A DNA stretch of 64,000 bases from Erythrobacteraceae bacterium (GCA_027486035.1 JAIXPX010000033.1:124001-188000); one strand, 5' to 3'; shown: positions 40,163-49,677, counted from the stretch's first letter. Made by a program: numbers and translations. Notes: generated by a model from the sequence alone, not told the origin.

Positions 40163-41602
40163 ATGAGCTTCACCGCTGACCGTCTGCTGCTGTTCGGAGC
40201 CACCGGCGACCTTGCCCAGCGGATGCTGCTGCCGAGCCTCTTCGCGCTCGATGCCGATGGCCTCCTCGCGCCCGACCTGAAGATCATCGGCACGGCGCGC
40301 AGCGCCATGAGCGACAGCGAATACCGCAACTTCGCCCGCGCCGCGCTGGAGAAATATCTCCCGCCCGAACGCCGGGGGCGGATGGCCGAGTTCATGAACC
40401 GCCTCGCCTACCAGACCCTCGATGCGACCACGCTCGAAGGCTATGATGCGCTGGCGACAAAGGTCGGCCATCCGGCGCGGGGGCTCGCCATCTTCCTCTC
40501 GACCGCGCCGAGCCTGTTTGGCCCCACGATCAAGGGGCTGCAATCGGCCGGGCTGACGGGCGAGACGGTGCGGATGTGCCTCGAAAAGCCGCTGGGCACC
40601 GACCTTGCCTCGAGCCGCGAGATCAACGACGCTGTCGCGGGCGCCTTTCCGGAAAGCCGGATTTTCCGCATCGACCACTATCTCGGCAAGGAGACGGTGC
40701 AGAACCTGCTGGCGCTGCGCTTTGCCAACCTGATGTTCGAGCCGCTGTGGAACGCGGCGCATATCGATCACGTGCAGATCACCGTCGCCGAAACCGTCGG
40801 CCTCGAAGGCCGCGTCGCCTTCTACGACGATGCCGGGGCAATCCGCGACATGGTGCAGAACCATATGCTGCAATTGCTGGCGCTGGTGGCGATGGAGCCC
40901 CCCGCGCACTTCGATGCGACAGCGGTGCGTGACGAGAAGGTCAAGGTGCTGCGCGCGCTGCGCAAGGTCGCCTCGGGCGAGACCGTCACCGGGCAGTATC
41001 GCGCGGGCGCCATCGGCGGTTCGGCTGTGCCGGGCTATGACGAGGAGCTGGGCAAGCCGTCCGGCACCGAAACCTTCGTCGCGATCAAGGCCCATGTCGA
41101 CAACTGGCGCTGGAAGGGCGTGCCTTTCTACCTCAGGACCGGCAAGCGGTTGCCCAAGCGCGTCACCGAAATCGTGATCCAGTTCCGCCCGGTGCCGCAC
41201 TCGATCTTTGCCGGAAAGGGCGCGACGATGCAGCCGAACCGCCTCGTGATCGGCATCCAGCCGGAGGAGAACATCACCCTGTCGCTGATGACCAAGGTGC
41301 CGGGCCTCGACCGCGAGGGCATCCGCCTGCGCTCCGTGCCGCTCAACATCGCCATGCCCGACGCCTTTTCGGGCGCGGTGCGGCGGATCGCCTATGAACG
41401 CCTGCTGCTTGATCTGGTTGAAGGCGACCAGACCTTGTTCGTGCGACGTGACGAGGTCGAGGCGCAGTGGGAATGGGTCGATGCGATCCGTGGCCAATGG
41501 GCGGCGGACGGGCTCACCCCCAAGACCTATACCTCGGGAAGCTGGGGGCCGTCTGCGGCGATCGCTCTGGCGGAAAGGGACGGAGTGACGTGGCATGAAT
41601 AG
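40163..41602 (+). CDS. zwf: Glucose-6-phosphate 1-dehydrogenase
   Basis: About 479 residues. It oxidises glucose 6-phosphate to 6-phosphogluconolactone with NAD(P)+, the entry to the Entner-Doudoroff and pentose phosphate routes. The nucleotide-binding start LLLFGATGDLAQRMLLPSLF, the catalytic FRIDHYLGKETVQNLLALRF, and RTGKRLPKRVTEIVIQF are intact and well spaced. ATG40163 is preferred over a TTG two codons earlier because of the AGAAGGGG ribosome binding site. The next gene, edd, starts 33 bases after its stop. 6-Phosphogluconolactonase (pgl) is not found between them, so that step must be encoded elsewhere. Confidence 0.95.
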   Translation: MSFTADRLLLFGATGDLAQRMLLPSLFALDADGLLAPDLKIIGTARSAMSDSEYRNFARAALEKYLPPERRGRMAEFMNRLAYQTLDATTLEGYDALATKVGHPARGLAIFLSTAPSLFGPTIKGLQSAGLTGETVRMCLEKPLGTDLASSREINDAVAGAFPESRIFRIDHYLGKETVQNLLALRFANLMFEPLWNAAHIDHVQITVAETVGLEGRVAFYDDAGAIRDMVQNHMLQLLALVAMEPPAHFDATAVRDEKVKVLRALRKVASGETVTGQYRAGAIGGSAVPGYDEELGKPSGTETFVAIKAHVDNWRWKGVPFYLRTGKRLPKRVTEIVIQFRPVPHSIFAGKGATMQPNRLVIGIQPEENITLSLMTKVPGLDREGIRLRSVPLNIAMPDAFSGAVRRIAYERLLLDLVEGDQTLFVRRDEVEAQWEWVDAIRGQWAADGLTPKTYTSGSWGPSAAIALAERDGVTWHE

Positions 41603-41609
41603 AGCACAA

Positions 41610-41632
41610 ATCCTCCCCTTGCAGGGGAGGAT
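41610..41632 (+). promoter_or_regulatory. Perfect hairpin burying the edd ribosome binding site
   Basis: ATCCTCCCC (41610-41618) and GGGGAGGAT (41624-41632) form a perfect 9-bp stem with a five-base loop TTGCA. The GGGGAGG of the right arm is the ribosome binding site of edd (ATG41636). It may regulate edd translation relative to zwf, or be a short palindromic repeat that landed there. Confidence 0.6.
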
Positions 41633-41635
41633 GGC

Positions 41636-43438
41636 ATGAACGACACCCTCCACCGGGTGACGCAGCGCGTGATCGCCAATTCGCGGGCGAGCCGGCAGGC
41701 CTATCTCGATCTCATCGCGCGCGAGGCCGATAATCTCGGCAAGCGCCCGGCGGTATCGTGTTCGAACCTCGCCCACGCCTATGCGGGGACCGCCGAGGAC
41801 CGCGAGGCGCTGGTGGCGGGGCGCGGCCCCAATATCGGGATCGTCACCGCCTATAACGACATGCTTTCGGCCCACGCGCCCTATTACCGCTATCCCGAGC
41901 GGCTGAAGATCTACGCCCGCGAGGTCGGCGCGACGGCGCAGGTCGCGGGCGGGGTTCCGGCGATGTGCGACGGGGTGACGCAGGGCGAGACGGGGATGGA
42001 GCTGTCGCTCTTCAGCCGCGACGTGATCGCGCTCTCGACCGCCGTGGCGCTCTCCCACGCGATGTATGAAGGCGCGCTGATGCTCGGCATCTGCGACAAG
42101 ATCGTGCCGGGGCTGCTGATGGGGGCGCTCCGCTTCGGGCACCTGCCGGCGATCTTCGTGCCGGGCGGCCCGATGCCCTCGGGCATTCCCAACAAGGAAA
42201 AGCAGCGCGTCCGCCAGCTCTATGCCGAAGGCAAGGCGACCCGTGCCGAGCTCCTCGCCAGCGAGATGGCGAGCTATCACTCGGCCGGCACCTGCACCTT
42301 CTTCGGCACGGCGAACTCCAACCAGATGATGATGGAGATGATGGGGCTGCACGTCCCCAATGCCGCCTTCATCAATCCCGGCACGAAGCTGCGCCAGGCC
42401 TTGGACCGCGCGGCGGTGCACCGCCTTGCCGAGATCGGACCGGGGGGCGAGGATTATCGCCCGCTGGGGCGGTGCGTCGACGAGAAGGCGGTGGTCAATG
42501 CGGCCGTGGGCCTGCTGGCGACGGGCGGATCAACCAACCACGCGATCCACCTGCCCGCCATGGCGCGCGCGGCGGGGGTGATCTTCGACTGGAACGACCT
42601 CAGCGAGCTTTCCAGCGCCGTCCCGCTGATCGCGCAGGTCTATCCCAACGGCGCGGGCGACGTGAACCACTTCCACAACGCGGGCGGCATGGGCTTCGTG
42701 ATCGGGGAACTGCTCGAGGCGGGCCTCGCCCACGGCGACATCCTGACGGTCGGGCGCGGCGGCTTTGCCGATTACGCCAAGGAGCCGGGTCTGGACGGCG
42801 AGGAACTGGTGTGGCGCGAGGTCGGCCCCTCGGGGGACGACACGATGCTCCGCCCGGTCGGCAATCCCTTCAAGCCCGACGGCGGGATGCGCCTGCTCGA
42901 GGGCAATCTGGGGCGCGCCTGCTTCAAGACCTCGGCGGTGGACGAGGCACGCTGGACGGTAGAGGCCCCGGCCCGCGTCTTCGACGATCAGGCCGCGGTC
43001 GCCGCCGCCTTCAAGGCGGGCGAGCTTGACCGCGATGTCGTGGTCGTCGTCCGCTTCCAGGGCCCGCGCGCCAACGGGATGCCCGAACTCCACAAGCTCA
43101 CCCCGCCTCTGGGCGTGCTGCAGGATCGCGGCCACAAGGTGGCGCTAGTGACGGACGGCCGCATGTCGGGCGCGAGCGGCAAGGTGCCCGCCGCGATCCA
43201 CTGCACCCCCGAGGCGCTCGGGGGCGGCCCGCTGGCGCGCCTGCGCGACGGTGATATCGTGAAAGTCTGCGCCGTCACCGGCGAACTCAGCACCACCGCC
43301 GACCTCGCCAGCCGCGAACCCGCGCCCGATCCGCAGGCCGAGATCGGCACCGGCCGCGAGCTGTTCGGCATGATGCGCCGCTTCGCCGACGGCGCGGAGC
43401 AAGGCGCGAGCGCGATGCTGGCCACCGGAGGCATGTGA
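41636..43438 (+). CDS. edd: Phosphogluconate dehydratase
   Basis: A 600-residue Edd of the IlvD/Edd family. It dehydrates 6-phosphogluconate to 2-keto-3-deoxy-6-phosphogluconate. The iron-sulfur cysteines are in [37 protein letters not shown], and [45 protein letters not shown] and [18 protein letters not shown] also match the family. Length is typical. ATG41636 follows a strong GGGGAGG. The stop overlaps the eda ATG (TGATG), so the two Entner-Doudoroff-specific enzymes are translationally coupled. Confidence 0.95.
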   Translation: MNDTLHRVTQRVIANSRASRQAYLDLIAREADNLGKRPAVSCSNLAHAYAGTAEDREALVAGRGPNIGIVTAYNDMLSAHAPYYRYPERLKIYAREVGATAQVAGGVPAMCDGVTQGETGMELSLFSRDVIALSTAVALSHAMYEGALMLGICDKIVPGLLMGALRFGHLPAIFVPGGPMPSGIPNKEKQRVRQLYAEGKATRAELLASEMASYHSAGTCTFFGTANSNQMMMEMMGLHVPNAAFINPGTKLRQALDRAAVHRLAEIGPGGEDYRPLGRCVDEKAVVNAAVGLLATGGSTNHAIHLPAMARAAGVIFDWNDLSELSSAVPLIAQVYPNGAGDVNHFHNAGGMGFVIGELLEAGLAHGDILTVGRGGFADYAKEPGLDGEELVWREVGPSGDDTMLRPVGNPFKPDGGMRLLEGNLGRACFKTSAVDEARWTVEAPARVFDDQAAVAAAFKAGELDRDVVVVVRFQGPRANGMPELHKLTPPLGVLQDRGHKVALVTDGRMSGASGKVPAAIHCTPEALGGGPLARLRDGDIVKVCAVTGELSTTADLASREPAPDPQAEIGTGRELFGMMRRFADGAEQGASAMLATGGM

Positions 43439-44046
43439 TGAATATCGACGCCATCATGCGCACCGCGCCCGTCATCCCGGTGATCGTCATCGAGGACGAA
43501 GCCCACGCCGTCCCGCTGGCCGAGGCGCTGGTCGCGGGCGGGCTCAGGGTGCTCGAAGTCACCCTGCGCACCCCCGCCGCGCTCGGCGCGATCCGGGCGA
43601 TGAAAGAGGTCGAGGGCGCGATCGTCGGGGCGGGCACGGTCACCAATCCGCGCGATCTCGATGCGGCGCTCGAGGCGGGGAGCGAGTTCATCGTCTCCCC
43701 CGGCCTCACCGAGCCGCTGGGCAAGGCCGCCATCGCGGCGGGCGTGCCCTTCCTCCCCGGCATCGCCAATGCGGGCGACATCATGCGCGGGCTGGACTTG
43801 GGGCTCGATCGCTTCAAGTTCTTCCCGGCGATGGCGGCGGGAGGACTGCCCGCGCTGAAAGCGCTCGCCGCGCCCTTCGGCAATGTCCGCTTCTGCCCGA
43901 CCGGCGGGATCAGCCTCGCAAATGCGCCCGAATGGCTGGCCTTCGATCCGGTGCTCTGCGTCGGCGGCTCGTGGGTCTCGCCCAAGGGCGCACCGGACAA
44001 GGCGGTGATCGAGAAGCTGGCTAAAGAGGCTTTCGCGCTGCGCTAG
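43438..44046 (+). CDS. eda: KDPG aldolase
   Basis: A 202-residue 2-dehydro-3-deoxyphosphogluconate aldolase, which cleaves KDPG to pyruvate and glyceraldehyde 3-phosphate. [12 protein letters not shown] carries the catalytic Glu, [19 protein letters not shown], the Schiff-base Lys is in [13 protein letters not shown], and the phosphate loop is [15 protein letters not shown]. Start ATG43438 overlaps the edd stop; a GTG one codon earlier is also possible. Its stop overlaps by four bases the stop of the convergent esterase gene. Confidence 0.95.
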   Translation: MNIDAIMRTAPVIPVIVIEDEAHAVPLAEALVAGGLRVLEVTLRTPAALGAIRAMKEVEGAIVGAGTVTNPRDLDAALEAGSEFIVSPGLTEPLGKAAIAAGVPFLPGIANAGDIMRGLDLGLDRFKFFPAMAAGGLPALKALAAPFGNVRFCPTGGISLANAPEWLAFDPVLCVGGSWVSPKGAPDKAVIEKLAKEAFALR

Positions 44047-44951
44047 TCCTTCGCCAACAGCCACCCGAAGATCTCGGGCAGGCGCGCCGCCCAGGCGTTC
44101 TCCTCGTGCTCGGCGCCCTCGTAGACCTTGCTCTCCCAGTCGCGGCCCTTCTCCCAGCCTTCCGCCGCGAACCGCGCGTCCACGACCTGCTGGTAGGGCG
44201 CGTAGAAGGCATCGAGCGTCGCCGTGCCGTGGTCCAGCCACACCCGCCGCCCCTCGGGCTTGCCGAGGCGCGCCGCGAACCAGCCGTCCCACAGCGCCTT
44301 GAGCTGATCGGCGTCGACGGCGCGCGGATCGACCGCGGGCCAGTGCGAGGAGACGCAGCCCGCCCGCCCGAACACCTGCGGCTTCTCGAGGAAGGCATAG
44401 CAGCTCATCAGCCCGCCCATGCTCGAGCCGATGATCGCGGTGTCGTCGCGGCCAGGGCGGGTGCGGAAGCTTGCGTCGACCCATGATTTGAGCGGGCCGG
44501 CGATCCACGCCAGATAGGCTTGCGAGATCACGCCGCCCGCCGTCATGCCGTCCATCTGCGCACGCAGATTGCCCGAGGTCATGTCATAGAGGCTGCGCGG
44601 CAGATATTGCCGGTGCCGGTCGCGCCCGGGCGCCCAGATGCCGACGATGATATGCGGCTCGACCTTGCCGCTCGCCACCGCCGCCAGCATCGCTGTGTCG
44701 GCGGCCCAGATCTTCTTGAAGTTCGATTTCTCGATGTCGAACAGGTTGTGCCCGTCGTGCATGTAGAGCACCGGATAGCGGCGATCACTCGCGTCGTAGG
44801 CGGGGGGCAGCCAGATCGTCAGGCGTTGGTCGGGGAGGTCTGCGGCGGGGACGCGCTCGTATTCGATCAGGCGCCCCGCGTCCTGCGCCGCCAGCGGCGC
44901 GGCAAGGCCCAGCAGCGCAAGCAGCGCAGCAAGCATTCGGAACATCGGCAA
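44043..44951 (-). CDS. Exported alpha/beta-hydrolase, esterase-D/Fes-like
   Basis: A 302-residue secreted hydrolase with signal peptide ([20 protein letters not shown]). The fold belongs to the putative esterase family: [15 protein letters not shown] oxyanion region, nucleophile Ser in [16 protein letters not shown], and a candidate catalytic His near the end ([13 protein letters not shown]). Relatives cleave carboxylic ester bonds, including feruloyl, acetyl-sugar and siderophore esters, so the substrate cannot be named from sequence. The start is ATG44951 or ATG44945. It lies between the Entner-Doudoroff genes and the sucrose locus, facing eda tail to tail with overlapping stops, so it is transcribed independently of both. 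Confidence 0.82.
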   Translation of the reverse strand: MPMFRMLAALLALLGLAAPLAAQDAGRLIEYERVPAADLPDQRLTIWLPPAYDASDRRYPVLYMHDGHNLFDIEKSNFKKIWAADTAMLAAVASGKVEPHIIVGIWAPGRDRHRQYLPRSLYDMTSGNLRAQMDGMTAGGVISQAYLAWIAGPLKSWVDASFRTRPGRDDTAIIGSSMGGLMSCYAFLEKPQVFGRAGCVSSHWPAVDPRAVDADQLKALWDGWFAARLGKPEGRRVWLDHGTATLDAFYAPYQQVVDARFAAEGWEKGRDWESKVYEGAEHEENAWAARLPEIFGWLLAKD

Positions 44952-44996
44952 ACCTCCCTGTGTTTGCCCCCTTCTATGGCGGGGACAGGGCGGCGC

Positions 44997-45854
44997 TCAA
45001 GCCCCTGCGGCAGCGGTCTCGGCCAGCATCATCGCGCCGACAATCCCCGAATCCCCGCCGAGGCGCGGGGCGATGACGCGGTGGGGCGCGCCGCCGGGGA
45101 GATAGCCCCCATCGAGCGCACGGGCCCGCTCGGCAACCCGCTCGATGAGGCCGGGGGTGTTCGCCACCCCGCCGCCGATCGCGACCTCCCCCACAGCGAG
45201 GCTGGCGAACAGGGCATGGCAGGCCTGCGCGATGTAATCGGCGATGATGGCGTGGCCGGGGTGGTCGGCGGGCAGCTCGGACAGCGAGGCGCCCCAGCGC
45301 GCGATGATCGCCGGGCCGGAAGCAAGGCCTTCCAGACAGTCGCCATGATGCGGGCAAATGCCTGCAAAGCCCGCATCATCGGGATGGCGGCGCGGGTAGA
45401 TATGGCCGATCTCGGGGTGGGCGATGCCATGGACGGGCTTGCCCTCCAGCACCAGCCCGCCGCCGATCCCGGTGCCGATGGTGAGGTAGGCGAGGCTGCC
45501 GCCGCCCGCCGCGCGGTGCTCGGCGAGGGCGGCGGCGTTCACGTCGGTGTCGAAGCCGACCGGCACGCCCAGCGCGCGGGCGAAGTGGCCTGCGATGTCG
45601 CACGCGGCCCAGCCCGCTTTCGGGGTGTTGGTGATGAAGCCCCAGCGCGCGCTGGCGCGGTCAAGCTCGACCGGGCCGAAGCTGCCGATGCCGAGCGCGC
45701 GGATGCCGCCTTGCTGCATGAACCAGTCCGCCGCCTCCGCCAGCGTGGTGGCGGGATCGCGGGTGGCGATCGCGCGGCGCGCGGTGATCCGGTCAGGCGA
45801 CGGGCCGACGGCGAGCACGAACTTCGTGCCGCCCGCCTCGATCGCGCCGAGCAT
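44997..45854 (-). CDS. ROK-family fructokinase
   Basis: A 285-residue sugar kinase. LGAIEAGGTKFVLAVG is the phosphate-1 motif, ALGIGSFGPVEL and DTDVNAAALAEH contain the catalytic Asp, and YLTIGTGIGGGLVL follows. HPEIGHIYPRRHPDD and ICPHHGDCLEGLASGPA form the zinc-site pattern with an HH instead of HG, usual for Mak/YdhR-type fructokinases. It phosphorylates fructose freed by the GH68 enzyme whose stop overlaps this ATG (TGATG). The open frame reaches back to 45977, but residues before MLGAIEAGG are antisense noise from the GH68 gene. Confidence 0.9.
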   Translation of the reverse strand: MLGAIEAGGTKFVLAVGPSPDRITARRAIATRDPATTLAEAADWFMQQGGIRALGIGSFGPVELDRASARWGFITNTPKAGWAACDIAGHFARALGVPVGFDTDVNAAALAEHRAAGGGSLAYLTIGTGIGGGLVLEGKPVHGIAHPEIGHIYPRRHPDDAGFAGICPHHGDCLEGLASGPAIIARWGASLSELPADHPGHAIIADYIAQACHALFASLAVGEVAIGGGVANTPGLIERVAERARALDGGYLPGGAPHRVIAPRLGGDSGIVGAMMLAETAAAGA

Positions 45855-46942
45855 CACACCGCCTCTTGCGTTGCCGGAGCCCGCAAGGCGGCGCGCGTGC
45901 CGTCGAGCTCCAGCTGCATCAGCGGCGCGGGCACACCGCCGAAGCGGCCGTCCGGCAGGGCATCGACGAAGCTGCACACGGTGAGGCTCGCATCGACATA
46001 CCAGCTATAGGTCTGCTGGGGACGATCGGCAGGGTTGGCGAGCACCAGACCGGTGCCGTTGAGCGGTCGCCAGGGGCCTGCCATGCTGTCCGCCACCATT
46101 CCGTAAAGCCCCCCCGGCGCGTGGCGCAGGCCGTCCGCGAAAGTCGCGGTCTGCGTCGACCAGAAGGCGTAGTAATGTTTCGCGTGAAACACCAGATGAG
46201 CGCGCTCCAGCTCGTTGTTGACGCCGTCTGCATGGATGCAAGGAGGGGTCAGGAGCCAGCCTGAAGCGGTTTTGCGGGCAAGGCCGAAGGCCCCGTTAAA
46301 GGCGCTGTCCGATCCGGCGAGCGAGGCGGTGAAGGCGATATACTCATGGCCATCGGCAGGATCGCGGAACCATGCAGGGTCGCGGAAGGCCTTGATCATG
46401 CCCGGCGCACCGTCATGGGCATTGGCGGGCATGTAGTGGGGCGCGTAGCCGGTGACGAGCGGTGCCGGGTCCGACCAGTCGCACGGCCAGCCATCTTCGC
46501 CCAGCGCGCTGCTCGCCGCCCACAATTCCTGCTGGTAGCCTCCCGCACGGGCCGCAGTCCCTGCGGCGGTGAAGAACAGCGTCACCCGGCCTTCATGGAA
46601 CAGGGCCGAACCGGCCCATTCGCGCTCATAGGGCACGGGCCTGTCCGGCAGCACCGGACCGCGATCATGCCACGCGCCTGCCACCCGTTCGAGCCAGTGG
46701 ATCTTCGCCTCGAAATGCCTGAGGCCCGGGTCGCCCCGGTCGGGCGCGGTCAGTGCCATCCACAGCTCGCGTCCGGCGATACTGGCGCAGTGTCCGGCCG
46801 CGTCCTGCACCGGCCACATATCCCAGTAGAGGCGCGCCGGATCGAGGGCCGAGCGGTCGGGCGAAAGCACCGGCGGGATCAGCCCTGCCGCCGGCGGGGA
46901 GCCGATCCGGCGGGCATGTTCGGCTGTCCAGGCGCTCGTCAT
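45854..46942 (-). CDS. GH68 sucrose hydrolase, no signal peptide
   Basis: A 362-residue GH68 (levansucrase/invertase clan) enzyme. The nucleophile lies in LYWDMWPVQD, the transition-state Asp in KAFRDPAWF, and the acid/base Glu in NNELERAHLVFH. GH68 enzymes cleave sucrose and release glucose; they hydrolyse or transfer the fructosyl group. Levansucrases are normally exported, but this one has no signal sequence. With a fructokinase coupled behind it and a transporter nearby, it is probably an intracellular invertase. ATG46942 begins MTSAWTAEHARRI and is preferred over a GTG at 46972. A near-perfect parS lies inside the gene (46176-46191). Confidence 0.88.
   Translation of the reverse strand: MTSAWTAEHARRIGSPPAAGLIPPVLSPDRSALDPARLYWDMWPVQDAAGHCASIAGRELWMALTAPDRGDPGLRHFEAKIHWLERVAGAWHDRGPVLPDRPVPYEREWAGSALFHEGRVTLFFTAAGTAARAGGYQQELWAASSALGEDGWPCDWSDPAPLVTGYAPHYMPANAHDGAPGMIKAFRDPAWFRDPADGHEYIAFTASLAGSDSAFNGAFGLARKTASGWLLTPPCIHADGVNNELERAHLVFHAKHYYAFWSTQTATFADGLRHAPGGLYGMVADSMAGPWRPLNGTGLVLANPADRPQQTYSWYVDASLTVCSFVDALPDGRFGGVPAPLMQLELDGTRAALRAPATQEAV
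46176..46191. other. parS: parS-like site inside the GH68 gene
   Basis: TGTTTCGCGTGAAACA differs from the perfect parS palindrome at one base (CACGTG to CGCGTG). It is coding sequence for LVFHAKHY in the GH68 gene. It lies about 8.7 kb from the left and 8.9 kb from the right perfect parS. Confidence 0.6.
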
Positions 46943-46982
46943 CGCTTCACACTCGTCCCATGGGCGGGTCACACAGGAGGCA

Positions 46983-47017
46983 GGGCTGGCCGCTTCGGGG
47001 AGAATAGCGGCCAGCCC
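46983..47017 (-). terminator. Hairpin after the sucrose-locus TonB receptor
   Basis: A perfect 12-bp stem GGGCTGGCCGCT / AGCGGCCAGCCC with an 11-base loop, between the receptor stop (47038) and the GH68 start. No T-run follows, so it may be a processing or attenuation structure as much as a terminator; it could lower expression of the two downstream cytoplasmic enzymes. Confidence 0.5.
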
Positions 47018-47037
47018 CGGAACCCCGTTCCGGCTCG

Positions 47038-49503
47038 TCAGAAGTCGAACCGCACCGAGGCAAGCACCGTGCGTCCGGCAATCGAGCGCGCGCGCACGAT
47101 CGCGTTGCCGGGGATCGCGCCTTCCTCCGCCTCGGTGAAACCGGTGGCGTTAAACAGGTTCGCGGCGTTGAGGCCGACTTCGACCCGGTCAATCGGGCGG
47201 AAGGCGGCGAAGGCATTCACCTGGGTGAAGCCAGGCAGCTTGAGCTGGTTCGAATCCTGCGTGTAGCTGTCGGTGGTGCCGACCACGTTCGCGCCCAGGG
47301 TGAACTGCTTGCTGTCGTACTGCGCGGTCGCCTGATAGACGAGATCGGCCTGACGACGCGGGGTGTTGCCGATGGTGGTGCGGTCGAGCGCGTCCTTGAT
47401 CTCGGCGTCGGTCCAGGTCGCACCTGCCGAGAGCGAGAACGGTCCGGTGCGGTACGAACCTTCAAGCTCGATACCGATCGCCTCGAACTCCGTGTCGAAC
47501 AGCCGCAGCGGGGCGATGTCGACGTTGGTTTCCGAAGTCCGGGCGAAGAAGCCGGTGGCATAAAGCGCGAGGCCGCCGGACTGATACTTCACCCCGGTTT
47601 CGAGCTGGTTGACCCGCGCGATCACACCGTCGTCACCGCCCGGCAGGCTGCCGTCGAGGGTGCTGACGGCCGGCGAGAACAGCGACCGGTCGGCGGTGTG
47701 ACGCCCACCCTGGCTGTAGCGCGCGAAGGCGGCGAGATCGTCGGTCAGCAGGTAGTTCGCACCCAGCGAGAAGCTGAAGTAGTCGAAGTCGTAATTGACC
47801 GGGCGCGCGCTGCCGAGCGGCAGGATGCTGGTCTGGCTCTCGGCGGTGCTGATCGTGCCGTTACGGTCGAAGTCGAAGCTGCCGACACCCACCCCGAAGC
47901 CGCTGTCGGCGCCCGCGATCGTGCCGCTGGCATCGCCGAAGTCGTAACGGACCGAGGCGTCGAGCGTCAGGCGGCCGGTCTCGACCGAAAGCGAGGCGAA
48001 GGGCGCGTAGGTCGAATAGTCGACGTCGTAGGAGCGGCGGCAGCAATTGCCGAAGAAGTTGGCACCGAAGCCGACGGTGCCGTTCTGCGTGACCGTCTGG
48101 CCGCCCGCATTGCGGATGTTGACCAGCGCCGCCTGCCCGTTGCCCTGGACCGTCTGCACGTGGCTGGTCCACAGCCAGTCGGTGTCGATAGTCTGGCGCG
48201 AGAAGTAGAAGCCGCTGGTGAAGTTGGCCGTGCCGCCGCCGATGTCGAACTGCTTGTTGACGCGGAAATCGTTGGTGACGTTGTCGAGGCTGTTGAGGCG
48301 GGTGTTGAAGACCACCACGTTGGTCAGCAGGCCATTGCCGCCGATGGTGGCGGGGTTGGCGACCTGACCGGCGCTGGGACCGGTGGCAAAGACGATGCTC
48401 GAACCCGCGCCGCCGATGCCGTTGGCGATGCCCTGCGCCGCGCCCGCCCCGGCCGGGAAGGGCGACATGAACCCGCCCGAATTGTCGGCGAAGCGGAAGC
48501 GGTTGGTCAGCGTCCAGCCGCTGCCGACATCGACCTCGCTCTCGATCCCGAAGGCAAGGCTCTTGACCGAGAGGCCATCGCGGAAATCGTAGCTGGCCGG
48601 ATTGTTGTTGCCGTCGAGCGAGACGGCCGGGGTGAGGTAGGGGCTGTAGAGCGCGTCGGTGCGCGGATCGAAGCCGGGAATCGCCTCGTAGTTGGGGCTC
48701 GCGTTGCTGCCCGTGACCCGCACCGGTTGCGGCAGGATCGTCGGGGTGGTGTCGTCGAGATACTTGGCGCTGAAGCGGATGTAGCCGCCGTCGAATTCCT
48801 TGGTGATGTTGGCCTTGATCTGGCCGCCGTCATAGCCGTTGTAGCCGATGTCGCGCGGGCCTTCGCCGGTGCGGTAGAAGCCGCCGACGTGGAAGTAGAG
48901 ATCCTCCGCCAGCGGAGCGCCGTAGTCGAAATCGAGGCGGTAGCTCTCGAAGTCGAGGCCAACGCTTGCCTGGATCGCGCCGCCTTCCTGCTCGCCGGTC
49001 TTGGAGATGAAGTTGATCACCGCGCCCGGCGCGTTCGAGGCGAAGGTCGAGGCCGAACCGCCGCGCACCGCCTCGACCCGGGCGACCGAGCGGTCGGCGC
49101 GCAGGAAGTTGTCGGCGTTGCCGAAGATGATGTCGCCGAATTCGAGGATCGGCAGGCCGTCTTCCTGCAGCTGGATGTAGCGCGCACCGCCGGTCGAGAC
49201 GGGGATGCCGCGCACTGCGATATTGGCGTTGCCCTCGCCGCCCGAGGCTTCCGAGCGGATGCCCGGGATCTGGCGGATGAGGTCGGCCGAGGAGGGCGCG
49301 GCGAGATTGGCGATGGCCTGGGCACCGATGGCGCTGACCGAGACCGAGCTTTCCAGCCGGTTCTGGCCGCGGGCGACAGCGGTGACGATGATCTCCTCAC
49401 CCTCGGCGCCGGTCTCGTCGGCATTGTCCTGGGCAAAGGCGGGAACGGCGGCAAGCAGGCCCGACAGGGCTGCACTGGCGCAAAACGCGTGACGCAATTT
49501 CAT
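47038..49503 (-). CDS. TonB-dependent receptor of the sucrose locus
   Basis: An 821-residue outer-membrane receptor. Signal peptide MKLRHAFCASAALSGLLAAV is followed by a plug domain (EEIIVTAVARGQNRLESSVS, LIRQIPGIRSEASGGEGNAN, VEAVRGGSASTFASNAPGAV) and a 22-strand-type barrel that ends in ...GRTVLASVRFDF with terminal Phe. The ATG at 49503 is preceded by GAGGAGAA; an extension to 49560 is unsupported. The receptor is divergent from the MFS transporter and LacI regulator, with two palindromic operators between. Genes around it point to sucrose or a related fructoside as ligand, imported at the expense of the proton motive force through TonB. Confidence 0.9.
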   Translation of the reverse strand: MKLRHAFCASAALSGLLAAVPAFAQDNADETGAEGEEIIVTAVARGQNRLESSVSVSAIGAQAIANLAAPSSADLIRQIPGIRSEASGGEGNANIAVRGIPVSTGGARYIQLQEDGLPILEFGDIIFGNADNFLRADRSVARVEAVRGGSASTFASNAPGAVINFISKTGEQEGGAIQASVGLDFESYRLDFDYGAPLAEDLYFHVGGFYRTGEGPRDIGYNGYDGGQIKANITKEFDGGYIRFSAKYLDDTTPTILPQPVRVTGSNASPNYEAIPGFDPRTDALYSPYLTPAVSLDGNNNPASYDFRDGLSVKSLAFGIESEVDVGSGWTLTNRFRFADNSGGFMSPFPAGAGAAQGIANGIGGAGSSIVFATGPSAGQVANPATIGGNGLLTNVVVFNTRLNSLDNVTNDFRVNKQFDIGGGTANFTSGFYFSRQTIDTDWLWTSHVQTVQGNGQAALVNIRNAGGQTVTQNGTVGFGANFFGNCCRRSYDVDYSTYAPFASLSVETGRLTLDASVRYDFGDASGTIAGADSGFGVGVGSFDFDRNGTISTAESQTSILPLGSARPVNYDFDYFSFSLGANYLLTDDLAAFARYSQGGRHTADRSLFSPAVSTLDGSLPGGDDGVIARVNQLETGVKYQSGGLALYATGFFARTSETNVDIAPLRLFDTEFEAIGIELEGSYRTGPFSLSAGATWTDAEIKDALDRTTIGNTPRRQADLVYQATAQYDSKQFTLGANVVGTTDSYTQDSNQLKLPGFTQVNAFAAFRPIDRVEVGLNAANLFNATGFTEAEEGAIPGNAIVRARSIAGRTVLASVRFDF

Positions 49504-49562
49504 GGCATTCTCCTCTCGGTTTCGCGCTTCTTGAGGCGCAGGCGAACATCGACTACGCATCC

Positions 49563-49578
49563 TGCAAACGATTGCAAC
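49563..49578. promoter_or_regulatory. LacI-type operator 1 of the sucrose locus
   Basis: CTGCAAACGATTGCAA is a near-perfect palindrome of the form TTGCAA-N4-TTGCAA. It is the reverse complement of operator 2 apart from one base. It lies 60 bases upstream of the TonB receptor start, on the promoter shared with the MFS gene. Confidence 0.7.
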
Positions 49579-49586
49579 AGGAATCT

Positions 49587-49602
49587 TGCAATCGTTTGCA
49601 AT
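49587..49602. promoter_or_regulatory. LacI-type operator 2 of the sucrose locus
   Basis: TTGCAATCGTTTGCAA is made of two self-complementary TTGCAA half sites around a four-base centre. Its centre is 24 bp, a little over two helical turns, from that of operator 1, so two dimers could bind on one face. Confidence 0.75.
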
Positions 49603-49677
49603 CGACTCGGAATTCTGTCACCTCTCTGCCACAGCGTCGGCTATAAGGCGCGCCAAAGATTTGGGATGAGGTGCCAT

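Noticed and set aside
47698-49600. A long plus-strand frame running from inside the TonB receptor into the MFS gene
   Set aside because: Only the part after 49678 is a real transporter; the earlier 650 codons are antisense to the receptor and low in complexity.
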